A stretch of 32,355 nt of DNA from Candidatus Zhuqueibacterota bacterium (lineage in GTDB: Bacteria > Zhuqueibacterota > Zhuqueibacteria > Zhuqueibacterales > Zhuqueibacteraceae), in the NCBI GenBank assembly GCA_022616415.1, contig JAKEEU010000394.1, forward strand, positions 1-32,355, given 5' to 3'. Shown here piece by piece: positions 6,176 to 14,160 of the stretch. The position numbers were made by a program, and so were the translations under genes. Every line of letters starts with the position of its first letter. Position 1 is the stretch's first letter. The notes under the pieces were generated by a model, which was given only the letters and a program-made list of their open reading frames with translations, had not been told where the DNA came from and made no database searches.

Positions 6176-7009
6176 GTGGACTGGAAAAATTTCGGCAAAC
6201 GCGTTGCGGTGGCCCTCGTTGCCGCGCCGTTTATTCTTTGGGCGTGCTGGCGCGGCGGTATCTATTTTTGGGTGCTGATCGAAGCGATTATTTTTTTAGG
6301 CTTGTGGGAATTTTACGCGTTAACCGAAAAAAAATCGGTCCATCCGAATCGTACCCTCGGCATCGTCGTGGGCCTGGGTTTGGCATGGCAAATTTATTTT
6401 CGCGGCAGCGGTGAATTGTGGCTGACCACCGGCATCTTTGCCGTCTCGTTGATTCTGGTGGAATTGTTTCGCAACAAGGGCAGCGCGTTGTTGAATGCCG
6501 GCGCGACTTTGCTCGGCGTGATTTACGTCGCTGGTTGCTGGAGCTTTCTGTTGCTCATTCGCGAATTGCCCCGCGAATATCCGCATATCGACTACGCGAG
6601 CGCCGGCACGTGGCTGGTGATGATGATCGCGACGGTTTGGGTTTGCGACACCGCAGCCTACCACGTCGGCATGACTTTTGGCCGTCACAAGCTCTTCGCG
6701 CGCGTCAGCCCCAAAAAAACCTGGGAAGGCGCCGTCGGCGGCTTGTTTTTCGGCGTGCTGATGGCGGCGGCCTCACATTATTGGTTCGTGCGCGAATTGC
6801 GTTTGGTCGATTGCATCGTCATTGGCGCGCTGGTGGGAACCATCGGCCAAATGAGCGATCTCGCCGAATCTCTCTTCAAGCGCGATGCCGGAGTGAAAGA
6901 TTCGTCCACCCTTATCCCGGGCCACGGCGGCGTGTTGGATCGATTCGACAGCGAGATGCTGCTGGCGCCGTTGGTGTATTTGTATTTGCTGTTGGCGCTG
7001 CCCCGTTGA
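6176..7009 (+). CDS. cdsA: Phosphatidate cytidylyltransferase (CDP-diglyceride synthase)
   Basis: Makes CDP-diacylglycerol from phosphatidate and CTP in the cytoplasmic membrane, the branch point to all phospholipids. The GTG at 6176 is preferred: GGAGGA lies 4 bases upstream and the 277-residue product has family length. A TTG at 6065 would only add a repeat-encoded Arg/Ser/Lys leader. Several membrane helices alternate with short loops. Family signatures are complete: SPKKTWEGAVGG and, near the C-terminus, SLFKRDAGVKDSS followed by LIPGHGGVLDRFDS with the conserved acidic and Lys residues. The usual partner uppS is not upstream. Confidence 0.93.
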   Translation: MDWKNFGKRVAVALVAAPFILWACWRGGIYFWVLIEAIIFLGLWEFYALTEKKSVHPNRTLGIVVGLGLAWQIYFRGSGELWLTTGIFAVSLILVELFRNKGSALLNAGATLLGVIYVAGCWSFLLLIRELPREYPHIDYASAGTWLVMMIATVWVCDTAAYHVGMTFGRHKLFARVSPKKTWEGAVGGLFFGVLMAAASHYWFVRELRLVDCIVIGALVGTIGQMSDLAESLFKRDAGVKDSSTLIPGHGGVLDRFDSEMLLAPLVYLYLLLALPR

Positions 7010-7013
7010 GCGC

Positions 7014-7049
7014 AAGCGAAATTTTTTAATCAAAAAATTTTTCGCGCTT
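7014..7049 (+). terminator. Terminator-like hairpin after cdsA
   Basis: AAGCGAAATTTTTT (7014-7027), loop AATC, then AAAAAATTTTTCGCGCTT (7032-7049). The stem is A/T-rich with GCG/CGC closing pairs and a small bulge. It starts 4 bases after the cdsA stop. Confidence 0.5.
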
Positions 7050-7072
7050 CTGCAAAAAAATCGTTTTTGATA

Positions 7073-7101
7073 TTGACTTTTATCAGAAATTCTCTTAAAT
7101 T
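7073..7101 (+). promoter_or_regulatory. Candidate promoter of the 7220-7528 gene
   Basis: TTGACT (7073-7078), exactly 17 bases, TAAATT (7096-7101) continuing TTT. It has the same design as the promoter at 4637-4665. The leader to the ATG at 7220 would be about 110 bases and includes a G+C-rich stretch. Confidence 0.55.
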
Positions 7102-7219
7102 TTTCTGTCAAGGGCAAGGCGCGCGCGCGAGACTGTGCCTGTGGAGCGACGCTCTGCAAGGCGGCGCCTTCGAATACCTCTTGGATCCCCAATTTGCACA
7201 AAAAACCATAGGAGTCGCC

Positions 7220-7528
7220 ATGAGCAGTTCGTATGCGACAACCCGGGCCAACATTGAGCGCCGGCTCATACTTGGTATATTGCGAGGCGATCTGGATGAA
7301 TCGCTGGCCGAGGTATGGCGGGAAGCCTTTCGTAGTTTGGATGACCAGGAAATTGCCGCTTTAATGCGGCAAACCCGCGGTTTGAGCTATCAAAAAGCCT
7401 CTGCTCATACCGTGCGTTTTCTCATGGAGCATCATTATCCTTTTCGCGAAATGGTGTTGTATCACACCGGTAAAGAATTTAAGAGAAGGATGATGCTGCT
7501 TGATTACATCGATGAATGGGAGAGTTAA
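7220..7528 (+). CDS. Small protein of unknown function
   Basis: 102 residues from the ATG at 7220, which has GGAG 6 bases upstream; the open frame further upstream (to 7067) overlaps the promoter and is unlikely to be translated. The product is mostly helical and charged, without signal peptide or membrane segment: an N-terminal helix RANIERRLILGILRGDLDES, a middle DDQEIAALMRQTRG, and a basic C-terminal part (TGKEFKRRMMLLDYIDEWES). I do not recognise the family. It has its own promoter and is followed by a zinc-ribbon gene about 110 bases on, so a small regulatory or adaptor role is possible but not shown. Confidence 0.65.
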   Translation: MSSSYATTRANIERRLILGILRGDLDESLAEVWREAFRSLDDQEIAALMRQTRGLSYQKASAHTVRFLMEHHYPFREMVLYHTGKEFKRRMMLLDYIDEWES

Positions 7529-7636
7529 TTTGCAGGCATGACGCTGGCTAGTAGATTAACGCATCTTTGAGAGATTGGCAATTCATCTTCGTTACTCACA
7601 TCAACATCTCACTCCTTTGTGAGGGAGGCAAGCATC

Positions 7637-7828
7637 ATGGAAAAAATCTACCCAGTATGCCAGAAATGCACCACTGGTGTTCTCGTGCCGTTGTCCGATT
7701 ACGGCAGGGAAGGCGCAACGATCATATTCAAAGCCTGGGTTTGCACGAACCCGCACTGCGGCTTCCATCTGCGCATTGACAACGGCGAGGTCAGCATCGG
7801 CAAAGCGATAGGACATTCGCAGAAGTAA
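7637..7828 (+). CDS. Small zinc-ribbon protein of unknown function
   Basis: 63 residues. Two cysteine pairs, C-x2-C near the start (VCQKC) and C-x4-C in the middle (CTNPHC), form a zinc-ribbon knuckle pair. A GGGAGG ribosome-binding site 8 bases before the ATG fixes the start. The rest is a beta-rich segment (GATIIFKAWV, GFHLRIDNGEVSIGKAI). There is no signal peptide. Such ribbons bind nucleic acid or protein partners; the specific role is unknown. A large hairpin follows the stop. Confidence 0.7.
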   Translation: MEKIYPVCQKCTTGVLVPLSDYGREGATIIFKAWVCTNPHCGFHLRIDNGEVSIGKAIGHSQK

Positions 7829-7842
7829 AAATTGCTTCAGGG

Positions 7843-7898
7843 GGTGGGATAAAGTAATAAGAACGAAACGCGAAATCAGAAAGTTATTTTATCCCACC
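7843..7898 (+). terminator. Long hairpin after the zinc-ribbon gene
   Basis: GGTGGGATAAAGTAA (7843-7857) pairs with TTATTTTATCCCACC (7884-7898): a 15-bp stem with one G-U pair and a 26-base loop. The stem extends outward with a few mismatches (CAGG against CCTC). No T-tract follows, so it is either a factor-assisted terminator or a structured element. The rest of the 214-base gap to the YbbR gene shows no gene. Confidence 0.4.
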
Positions 7899-8042
7899 TC
7901 CTCAAGACGAGCGATAGGGTATCGGTTTGTGACTGCGCTCTCGGTTTAGCCTGCGGCTGTGGGCTTGGTGTGCTAGGCGTGAAGGGGTTCTGCGCCGAAG
8001 GGATGGCCTGTGTCCATTCGTGCCACCCGGGAGCCAAACGAA

Positions 8043-9038
8043 ATGATACCCTTTTTTGTGCCGGCACCAGTCATGGCGATAAAAAGTTCACTGCTTGAAA
8101 ATCTGCGCGTCAAACTCGTCGTTGGGGCTTTAGCCACACTTTTCTGGTTTGCGGTGGTGACGGAAAACGTCTATGAGTATGATGTCGATGTCCCCATCGT
8201 TGCCGTGAATGTGCCGGAAGGAAAAATCCTCGCGAATGATTTGCCTGCTAAAGCCCGGGTCCGGTTCGAGGGGAAGGGTCGGGCTTTGCTGACATTGATG
8301 TTCAGCCGCGATGCCCGTATCGTTCTCGATCTTGCCAACGTTCGTCGTCGCCATGCCTTTGGCTTAAAACGCGAAATGGTCGACCCTCCACGCAGCAGCA
8401 TCGGTTTAACGCCGCTGCGAATTCTTTCTCCGGACACGGTGCGCGTGCAACTTTCCAGCCTGGTCGAGAAGTCGATTGCGGTCAATGCTGACGTAAAGAT
8501 TGTGACGGTGCCAGGTTACACCGTCGTGCAGCCTTGGCGGCTCGTACCGGACTCCGTTGCCATTTCCGGACCGGAAGAGGTGGTGTGCGATATTGATGTC
8601 ATTGTGACGGAGCATATGGAATTTGCCAACGTTCAGGACAGCTTTTCCGCCGTGCTTCGTCTGCTGCCGTTGCCGGCCTCACAGCGCGTGCGGCTCGCCG
8701 CCAGCACCGTGCAGTTTTTCGTCGACGTGCAAAAACTGATCGAAGTGACGTTGCACGAGATTCCGGTGCGCGTACAAAATGCCCCGCGCCATATCAAAAT
8801 AACGCCGGTTCCTTCGACGCTCTCGCTGACGGTGGAGGGCGGAGAAAAAATTTTGCTCAATCTCAAGCGCGAAGATATTGTGGCGTATATCGACTATGCG
8901 CGCATTCGCAATGACCTGGCAACCGCAGGCCATCCGGCTTATATCCGCACCCCCAACGGCGTGCGCTATCGCGACGTCAAGCCGACTTTGTTTAAATTAA
9001 TGATGGAAGTGCAAAATCATGCGCCTGCTCGCCATTGA
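8043..9038 (+). CDS. YbbR-like domain protein (CdaR-type)
   Basis: 331 residues from the ATG at 8043 (GGGAG 9 bases upstream); starts at 8010 or 8073 are possible. One N-terminal transmembrane segment (LVVGALATLFWFAVV) precedes an extracytoplasmic part made of several YbbR-type beta modules, for example VDVPIVAVNVPEGKIL and the repeat-like VTLHEIPVRVQNAP. In Firmicutes the protein (CdaR) regulates the c-di-AMP cyclase CdaA, usually encoded just upstream. Here cdaA is not adjacent: the upstream gene is a zinc ribbon, and the 3' end overlaps tsaD by 20 bases, so translational coupling to tsaD is likely. Confidence 0.85.
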   Translation: MIPFFVPAPVMAIKSSLLENLRVKLVVGALATLFWFAVVTENVYEYDVDVPIVAVNVPEGKILANDLPAKARVRFEGKGRALLTLMFSRDARIVLDLANVRRRHAFGLKREMVDPPRSSIGLTPLRILSPDTVRVQLSSLVEKSIAVNADVKIVTVPGYTVVQPWRLVPDSVAISGPEEVVCDIDVIVTEHMEFANVQDSFSAVLRLLPLPASQRVRLAASTVQFFVDVQKLIEVTLHEIPVRVQNAPRHIKITPVPSTLSLTVEGGEKILLNLKREDIVAYIDYARIRNDLATAGHPAYIRTPNGVRYRDVKPTLFKLMMEVQNHAPARH

Positions 9039-10035
9039 AACTTCTTGCGACGAGACCGCGGCTGCCGTGATGCACGGAACGCAATTGCTCTCGAACACCA
9101 TCGCCACGCAGGAAATTCATCAACTGTATGGCGGCGTGGTTCCGGAACTGGCTTCTCGTGCGCACGTGCAGCGCATCGTGCCCGTGGTCAACAGGGCCTT
9201 GTCACAAGCGCAAGTTTCCCGCGAGGCGCTCGACGCAGTGGCGGTGACTTATGGGCCGGGGCTCATCGGTTCTCTGGTGGTGGGTCTCAGCTTTGCCAAG
9301 GGACTTGCACTGCAGCTCGGCGTCCCACTGCTCGGCATCAATCATTTGGAAGGCCATCTTTTCTCGACGAACATCATGCCGGACGGACCGGAGCCGCCTT
9401 TTCTCTCTTTGATTATTTCCGGCGGCCACACCATTCTGACTTATGTTCGCGAGTGGGGCAATTATCAAATTCTCGGCCAAACCCAGGATGATGCGGCAGG
9501 CGAAGCCTTCGACAAAGTGGCCAAAATTTTGGGACTCTCTTATCCGGGTGGTCCGGCCATAGAAAAACTTGCCGCCACCGGCGATCCGCGAGCAATTGAT
9601 TTTCCGCAAGCGCGTTTGAAAAATTTGCCAGGCTCGTCACGCCCCCAATTTGATTTCAGCTTTAGCGGCTTAAAAACTGCCGTGCTTTATTACACCCGAA
9701 AGCTGTCTCCGGAAGAGTTGGAAAAGCAGCGCGCCGATATTGCCGCCTCGTTTCAATATGCGCTAATCAATGCGCTTGCCGAGAACGTCGCCCGCGCCTA
9801 CGCGCAATTTCCCACCCGCGCCGTGGCTTTGGCCGGCGGCGTCGCCTGCAACCGCACGCTGCGGCAAGCCTTTGCCAAGTTGGGAAAACAAAAAGGGTTT
9901 CAGTTGCACTATCCCGAGCCGATTTATTGCACGGATAATGCGGCCATGATCGCGCGGGCGGCGCAGTTTCATCTTGCTACAGGCCGGCACTCTCCACTCT
10001 CACTCGCACCTGACCCGGGGCTGGTTCTATCTTGA
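9019..10035 (+). CDS. tsaD: tRNA N6-adenosine threonylcarbamoyltransferase (TsaD)
   Basis: 338 residues, normal length. TsaD, with TsaB and TsaE, transfers the threonylcarbamoyl group from TC-AMP to A37 of ANN-decoding tRNAs in the cytoplasm. Seen: the N-terminal MRLLAIETSCDETAAAV phosphate-loop signature, YGGVVPELASRAHV, the metal-binding H109-x3-H113 (NHLEGHLFS), SGGHT, a GEAFDKVAKILGL segment, FDFSFSGLKTA, AGGVACN and the C-terminal YCTDNAAMIA with the third metal ligand. It starts inside the YbbR gene. The next gene is 120 bases on, so tsaD ends this transcript or relies on a distal terminator. Confidence 0.96.
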   Translation: MRLLAIETSCDETAAAVMHGTQLLSNTIATQEIHQLYGGVVPELASRAHVQRIVPVVNRALSQAQVSREALDAVAVTYGPGLIGSLVVGLSFAKGLALQLGVPLLGINHLEGHLFSTNIMPDGPEPPFLSLIISGGHTILTYVREWGNYQILGQTQDDAAGEAFDKVAKILGLSYPGGPAIEKLAATGDPRAIDFPQARLKNLPGSSRPQFDFSFSGLKTAVLYYTRKLSPEELEKQRADIAASFQYALINALAENVARAYAQFPTRAVALAGGVACNRTLRQAFAKLGKQKGFQLHYPEPIYCTDNAAMIARAAQFHLATGRHSPLSLAPDPGLVLS

Positions 10036-10108
10036 TTGCGAGTAAGGCAGCCAATGAATCCATAGTAGCCATGTTTTCACGCGCTGTGCTGTTGTGAAAA
10101 AATTGGAG

Positions 10109-10137
10109 TTGATATTGTTGCGGCCGTTTCGTATATT
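10109..10137 (+). promoter_or_regulatory. Strong candidate promoter ahead of the Rpn remnant
   Basis: TTGATA (10109-10114), 17 bases, TATATT (10132-10137) continuing TTC. Both boxes match the consensus at 5 of 6 positions. It would start transcription about 17 bases before the ATG at 10161. Confidence 0.55.
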
Positions 10138-10160
10138 TTCATTAAAAACCGGCGGGAATT

Positions 10161-10510
10161 ATGCAAGATATTGATCGGGCCTTCAAGACGGTTCTAACGC
10201 TGAAACCGGATTGCGTAACATGTTAAAAGAGACGAGCATAGTTCAAGATTGGCTGACGCAAAGTCAGCAGGAAGGCTGGCAAAAAGGGCTACAAGAAGGG
10301 CAGAAGGAAGGGCAGAAGGAAGGCAAGCTTTCACTGCTGCAAATCATTCTTGCGCAAAAGCTTGGCGCGATTTCGCCTGACCTTTCGAGCAAGCTGCACC
10401 AACTCAGCAGCGAACAATTGGATCGGCTTGGCGTTGCGTTGCTCAATATCAACAGCCAGCAGGAGCTGCAGGTCTGGTTGAGTAGTGGTGCGGCGCAGGA
10501 ATCGCATTGA
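10161..10510 (+). pseudogene. Remnant of an Rpn/PD-(D/E)XK family putative nuclease (DUF4351-type C-terminus)
   Basis: The ATG at 10161, behind a GGCGGGA ribosome-binding site and a good promoter, encodes MQDIDRAFKTVLTLKPD, like the start of Rpn/YhgA-type proteins, and hits a stop at 10224-10226. From about 10205 a different frame encodes the typical family tail: MLKETSIVQDWL, a QEGQKEGQKEGK repeat, then an amphipathic DUF4351-like end (LLQIILAQKLGAISPDL, QLDRLGVALLNINSQQELQVWL). The catalytic middle of about 200 residues is missing, so an internal deletion has fused the two ends out of frame. The tail (10211-10510, TTG or ATG starts) could still be translated as a 99-residue peptide. Confidence 0.65.
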
Positions 10511-10525
10511 GGTTGTTATTTTGCC

Positions 10526-12799
10526 ATGAATTTTGATTTGAAACTTTCATCTACCCTTATCTACCCGCTGCTGCTCATTCTCCTCGCCATTGCTTTCACA
10601 TTTTTTATTTATCGCACCACCACGCCACCGGTGACGAATTGGCTGCGCCGGAGTCTGGCGGTGCTGCGAACGTTTGCGCTGGCGCTGGCGCTACTGCTTC
10701 TCTTCGAGCCGGTTCTCACATTCGGATTGCAGCGCCTCCAAAAACCGACCGTCGCCGTTTTGGTGGATCGCTCGGCGAGCATGACCTTGGCGGATTCGGC
10801 AATCGTCCGCGCCGATTTGGTGCGGCAAGCTTTGTCGCTGCCGTGGGTGAAAGACTTGGAGAAGCGCGCCGAGATTGCCGGCTTTTCTTTTAGCGACAGC
10901 CTGCGCCGGATGAATTTGGACACGCTGTCGCCAAAAGCGTTCAACGGCGACGGCAGCGATCTCGGTGGTGCGCTGCTGGCAACCAAAAAGATGCTGGCCG
11001 AGCGCCATCTTGCCGCGGCGATCATGTTGACCGACGGCGCGCAAAATATGGGCGAAAGCCCGGTGCGTGTTGCCGAGCAGTTTGGCGTTCCAATTATCAC
11101 CGTCGGCATCGGCTCCAGCCAGGGCGTCCGCGACGTGCAATTGAGCGACATCGTCACCAATGAAATTGCGTATGCCGAAACGCAATTGCCGGTCGAGGTG
11201 AGCATTTCAAGCCTCGGTTATGCGGGCCGACGCGCCCGCTTGCGTATTATTGAAGAAGGCGCCGATACCGACACGACACGACAAAGTAAAGCCGCGCACG
11301 ATCAGGAAATCATTTTGCCAGCCGATAATACCCAAGAAATCGTGCGTTTCAATCTCGTTCCGCATAAGCTCGGCCTCAACCGCTACGTGGCGCAAATCGA
11401 CACGCTGGCCGGTGAATTGACCAAAGCGAACAACCGCCGCACTTTTTACGTGCGTGTTTTGAAAAACAAATTAAAATTGTGGATTTTCGCCGGCGCACCG
11501 TCGCCGGATTATGTTTTTCTCAAGCGCGCGCTGGAAGCCGACAAAAATTTTCAGATTCAAGGTTTCGTGCAGCAGCCGGACGGCAATTTCTACAGCACCT
11601 CGGCCGCGGAGTTGATTGCTGCGCTGACGCGCATTCGCCGGGAGGAAGCCGACGGGAGCCTCGACGGCGTGATCATGGTTGATTTCCCGCGCCGCGACTC
11701 GAATCGGCGCTTGCTGGAAGCTTTGTTGCAACAGTTGGCCAAAAATCGCCAACCGTTTTTCTTTCTCAACGGGCCGGGAGTCGATCTTGCTTCGCTTTGG
11801 CAATTTCGCAGTGTTCTGCCGTTGGCCGCAGCGCCACTGCAAACGAGCGAGCGTCTCGTTTACATCCAGCCGGAATTGGCCGGATTGTCGCATCCGCTCA
11901 CGCAATTTTCTGAAACGCTGGAAGACAACCGCCGGATATGGGAAGAATTGCCGCCGCTTTTTTGCAATTTGATCAACGTCCAACCTTTGGCAGGCAGTCA
12001 GGTGCTGGCTGCGGTTGACAATCGGCGCGGCGAGCAATCGACGGGTGAAATTTCAGTACGGCCCGGTCCGTCTCGCCGTGGGAGTTCGCCGGGAGGCTTG
12101 CCGGTGATGTTGGCGCAAAAATCGGCCGAGCGCAAAACCGTGGCCATTTTCGCCTACGGCCTTTGGCGCTGGCATCTGCTCATGCAAGGCGTCGGCAAAA
12201 CGACGGTCGCTTACGAGACCCTCGTCCGCAGCGCCGTGCGCTGGATGGTCACTGCTGAAGACGCCAAGCTCGTGCGGATTACGAGCAACAAGGAAATTTA
12301 TCGCGGCGGCGAGTCGGTCGAGCTGGCGGCGCAAATTTATCACGAAGATTATCGGCCGCGGGCCGGCGCGCAAGTGCGCGTGCAGCTTGCCGGTCCGCAA
12401 TTTTCGCAGGAAGTAATCTTGCAAGAGGCCGGCGACGGCCTGTATCGCGCCACCCTGCAAGTCCTCGGCGGTGGTGAGTATCAGTTTCGCGGTATTGCCG
12501 AGCAAAGCGGCCGGAAGATCGGCGAAGACAGCGGCCGTTTTACCGTGGAACCGTTCAGCCTTGAGTTTCTTAACACGCGCTTGAACGAGCCGCTCTTGCG
12601 CCAAATGGCGCAAGCCACCGGCGGCGCCTATGGCACGCCGGATAGCTTGGAGAATTTTGTCGCGCGCCTGCCGTTAAGCTCGATTTCGCGCCATGAAACT
12701 TTCGATTTTGCGCTCTGGGGCCGCACGCCGGTGTTGTTAGTTTTGCTGCTGGTTTTGGGCGTGGAATGGTTCGTGAGAAAAAGGCAGGGGATGTTGTGA
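10526..12799 (+). CDS. Membrane protein with von Willebrand factor A domain
   Basis: 757 residues. Two N-terminal membrane helices (about 10-29 and 46-64) lead into an extracytoplasmic VWA domain. Its MIDAS residues are visible: D81-R-S83-A-S85, a Thr/Ser-Asp loop at DGSDLGGAL, and LTDGAQN. A long beta-rich region with Ig-like modules follows (ITSNKEIYRGGESVELAAQIY) and a final transmembrane helix (PVLLVLLLVLGVEW) ends in basic residues. This layout is typical of the large VWA proteins found with MoxR ATPases and DUF58 proteins in FCB and Planctomycetes genomes; neither partner is next to it here. The start lies 15 bases after the Rpn remnant. A strong terminator follows. Substrate and partner are unknown. 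Confidence 0.85.
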   Translation: MNFDLKLSSTLIYPLLLILLAIAFTFFIYRTTTPPVTNWLRRSLAVLRTFALALALLLLFEPVLTFGLQRLQKPTVAVLVDRSASMTLADSAIVRADLVRQALSLPWVKDLEKRAEIAGFSFSDSLRRMNLDTLSPKAFNGDGSDLGGALLATKKMLAERHLAAAIMLTDGAQNMGESPVRVAEQFGVPIITVGIGSSQGVRDVQLSDIVTNEIAYAETQLPVEVSISSLGYAGRRARLRIIEEGADTDTTRQSKAAHDQEIILPADNTQEIVRFNLVPHKLGLNRYVAQIDTLAGELTKANNRRTFYVRVLKNKLKLWIFAGAPSPDYVFLKRALEADKNFQIQGFVQQPDGNFYSTSAAELIAALTRIRREEADGSLDGVIMVDFPRRDSNRRLLEALLQQLAKNRQPFFFLNGPGVDLASLWQFRSVLPLAAAPLQTSERLVYIQPELAGLSHPLTQFSETLEDNRRIWEELPPLFCNLINVQPLAGSQVLAAVDNRRGEQSTGEISVRPGPSRRGSSPGGLPVMLAQKSAERKTVAIFAYGLWRWHLLMQGVGKTTVAYETLVRSAVRWMVTAEDAKLVRITSNKEIYRGGESVELAAQIYHEDYRPRAGAQVRVQLAGPQFSQEVILQEAGDGLYRATLQVLGGGEYQFRGIAEQSGRKIGEDSGRFTVEPFSLEFLNTRLNEPLLRQMAQATGGAYGTPDSLENFVARLPLSSISRHETFDFALWGRTPVLLVLLLVLGVEWFVRKRQGML

Positions 12800-12850
12800 A
12801 CGTATTTTTAAACAGCTTTCTACGCAAGGCACGCAAATTATGGTTTAACC

Positions 12851-12885
12851 AAAAAGGAGAAAGTACACATCGCTTTCTCCTTTTT
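12851..12885 (+). terminator. Rho-independent terminator after the VWA gene
   Basis: AAAAAGGAGAAAG (12851-12863), a 9-base loop, CTTTCTCCTTTTT (12873-12885) and further T. The 13-bp stem is perfect, with a U-tract on the + strand. Confidence 0.85.
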
Positions 12886-12911
12886 TTATTTGTAAACCGC
12901 AACAAGCATTG

Positions 12912-13095
12912 CTATTTCATCAACACGACCTTCCGCGTCGCCACCAACGCAAATTGCTGCGGCACACCGGCGGCACATTATCAACGGTCCGCGCCGAAAA
13001 GAAATATTCAACCCCGTTCGTGATCTTACCGTTGGTTATCAAGCTGCCGTTGATCATCACGCTCGGGACCGGCGCTATTGACGAGCTGTCCGTTT
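12912..13095 (-). pseudogene. Degenerate 3' fragment of a secreted-protein gene (fibronectin-III-like end)
   Basis: On the minus strand one frame reads SVMINGSLITNGKITNGVEY then FFSARTVDNVPP, which resembles the last strands of an FN3-like domain. After a one-base shift it continues PQQFALVATRKVVLMK and a stop at 12912-12914. No start or upstream part exists, so this is a relic. It fills much of the 500-base gap between the VWA and HU genes; the remainder shows only a terminator and the HU promoter. Confidence 0.35.
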
Positions 13096-13127
13096 TGCAA
13101 AAAAACCGCAAAAATCAAAGAAAATCC

Positions 13128-13156
13128 TTGCCTTCGCGTAATTTTATGTGTATCTT
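13128..13156 (+). promoter_or_regulatory. Candidate HU promoter
   Basis: TTGCCT (13128-13133), 17 bases, TATCTT (13151-13156) continuing TTAG. The leader is about 140 bases. Confidence 0.5.
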
Positions 13157-13304
13157 TTAGACGTTTGTGTCTTGGTTCAGGCTTAAATTATTACTTTGTA
13201 AATGTCGTGGCAATCGCACCAATCTTATTTGCGGCAAAACCACCTTTCGTGGGCATATTTCTACATTGCTCTATCACCTAATCTAAAGAGGAGAGAAGTA
13301 AATT

Positions 13305-13604
13305 ATGGCAACAGCAAAAAAAGGGATGACCAAAGGACAGCTCGTGGGGCACTTTGCGGAGAAATTCGACCTCACGCGGGCGCAAGCCGCAGAGTTCTTT
13401 ACGGAGTTGGCAAAAGTGGCGGCCAAGGAGGCTAAAAACGGCTTCACCATCCCCGACGTCGGCAAACTGGTCATGGTCAAGCGCAAAGCCCGCATGGGCC
13501 GCAACCCGCAAACCGGCGAGAGCATTCACATCCCCGCCAAAACCGTGCTGAAATTTCGCATTGCCAAAGCCTGCAAGGATGCCGTGCTCGGCGGCAAGAA
13601 ATAA
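13305..13604 (+). CDS. HU-family DNA-binding protein
   Basis: 99 residues. HU dimers bend and package DNA. The helical N-terminal part (MTKGQLVGHFAEKFDLTRAQ) is followed by the beta-arm region with the signature VGKLVMVKRKARMGRNPQTG, then HIPAKTVLKFRIAKACKDAVL, as in HU and IHF. The N-terminus has a short basic lead (MATAKKG). An AGAGGAGAG ribosome-binding site precedes the ATG. It is monocistronic, with its own promoter and a strong terminator, as expected for an abundant protein. Confidence 0.95.
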   Translation: MATAKKGMTKGQLVGHFAEKFDLTRAQAAEFFTELAKVAAKEAKNGFTIPDVGKLVMVKRKARMGRNPQTGESIHIPAKTVLKFRIAKACKDAVLGGKK

Positions 13605-13626
13605 AACCGGGACTGTATCAAATGAC

Positions 13627-13657
13627 AAAAGGCGCGCCCTTCAGATCGCGCCTTTTT
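13627..13657 (+). terminator. Rho-independent terminator after HU
   Basis: AAAAGGCGCG (13627-13636), a 10-base loop, CGCGCCTTTTT (13647-13657). A G+C-rich stem with T-tract, 22 bases after the HU stop. Confidence 0.85.
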
Positions 13658-13712
13658 ATTTTACTGCAGATTTGGAGAGTGGAATAATTTTAATTAGTGC
13701 CTTCGCCGCTCA

Positions 13713-14132
13713 TTAGCTGCAACTATTGACGCCAAGCAGCTTGTTGACGGCGCAGCGCTTCGTAACCAGATTCTGCACGCCCCAGCCGGCGAACACCAGT
13801 CCAAGAAAAACGCCAAGCCACGCCAGTCCCGCGCCGGCCAGCCACAGCAGCGTAAAAGGCACCGGTATCAATAAAACGCCGGCGTAATGAGTCTTCTGCG
13901 AGAACACCAGGCCGGCCATGAGCAACATCGTGCCGCTCATGCTCGCCAGCAGGGCAGAAATCTTCAGCGCGCTGGGAGAGAGATGAACCGGCGGTGCGGC
14001 CATGATTGAAAGCGCCAGGATGACTCCGGTCGAGTAGTATCGCGCCGGCAGATCGCCGCCTTGCAAGCCGACGTTCAGCGGAATGTCAAAGAGGCTTTTC
14101 TGGGTTTTTGTCAATTCGGTTGTGGTGGCCAT
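13713..14132 (-). CDS. Small integral membrane protein of unknown function
   Basis: 139 residues. A short hydrophilic N-terminus (MATTTELTKTQKSLFDIPLN) precedes about four hydrophobic segments: GVILALSIMAA, ISALLASMSGTMLLMAGLVF, YAGVLLIPVPFTLLWLAGAG and LAWLGVFLGLVFAGWGV. The end is basic with two Cys (RCAVNKLLGVNSCS). I do not recognise the family. It is the second gene of a minus-strand pair, 28 bases behind the DUF4956 gene, so it is probably co-expressed with it and may be a partner in the membrane. No clear ribosome-binding site is seen, which fits translational dependence on the upstream gene. Confidence 0.65.
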   Translation of the reverse strand: MATTTELTKTQKSLFDIPLNVGLQGGDLPARYYSTGVILALSIMAAPPVHLSPSALKISALLASMSGTMLLMAGLVFSQKTHYAGVLLIPVPFTLLWLAGAGLAWLGVFLGLVFAGWGVQNLVTKRCAVNKLLGVNSCS

Positions 14133-14160
14133 TTGGGTTTTCGCGAGGTTGTTTTAAAAC

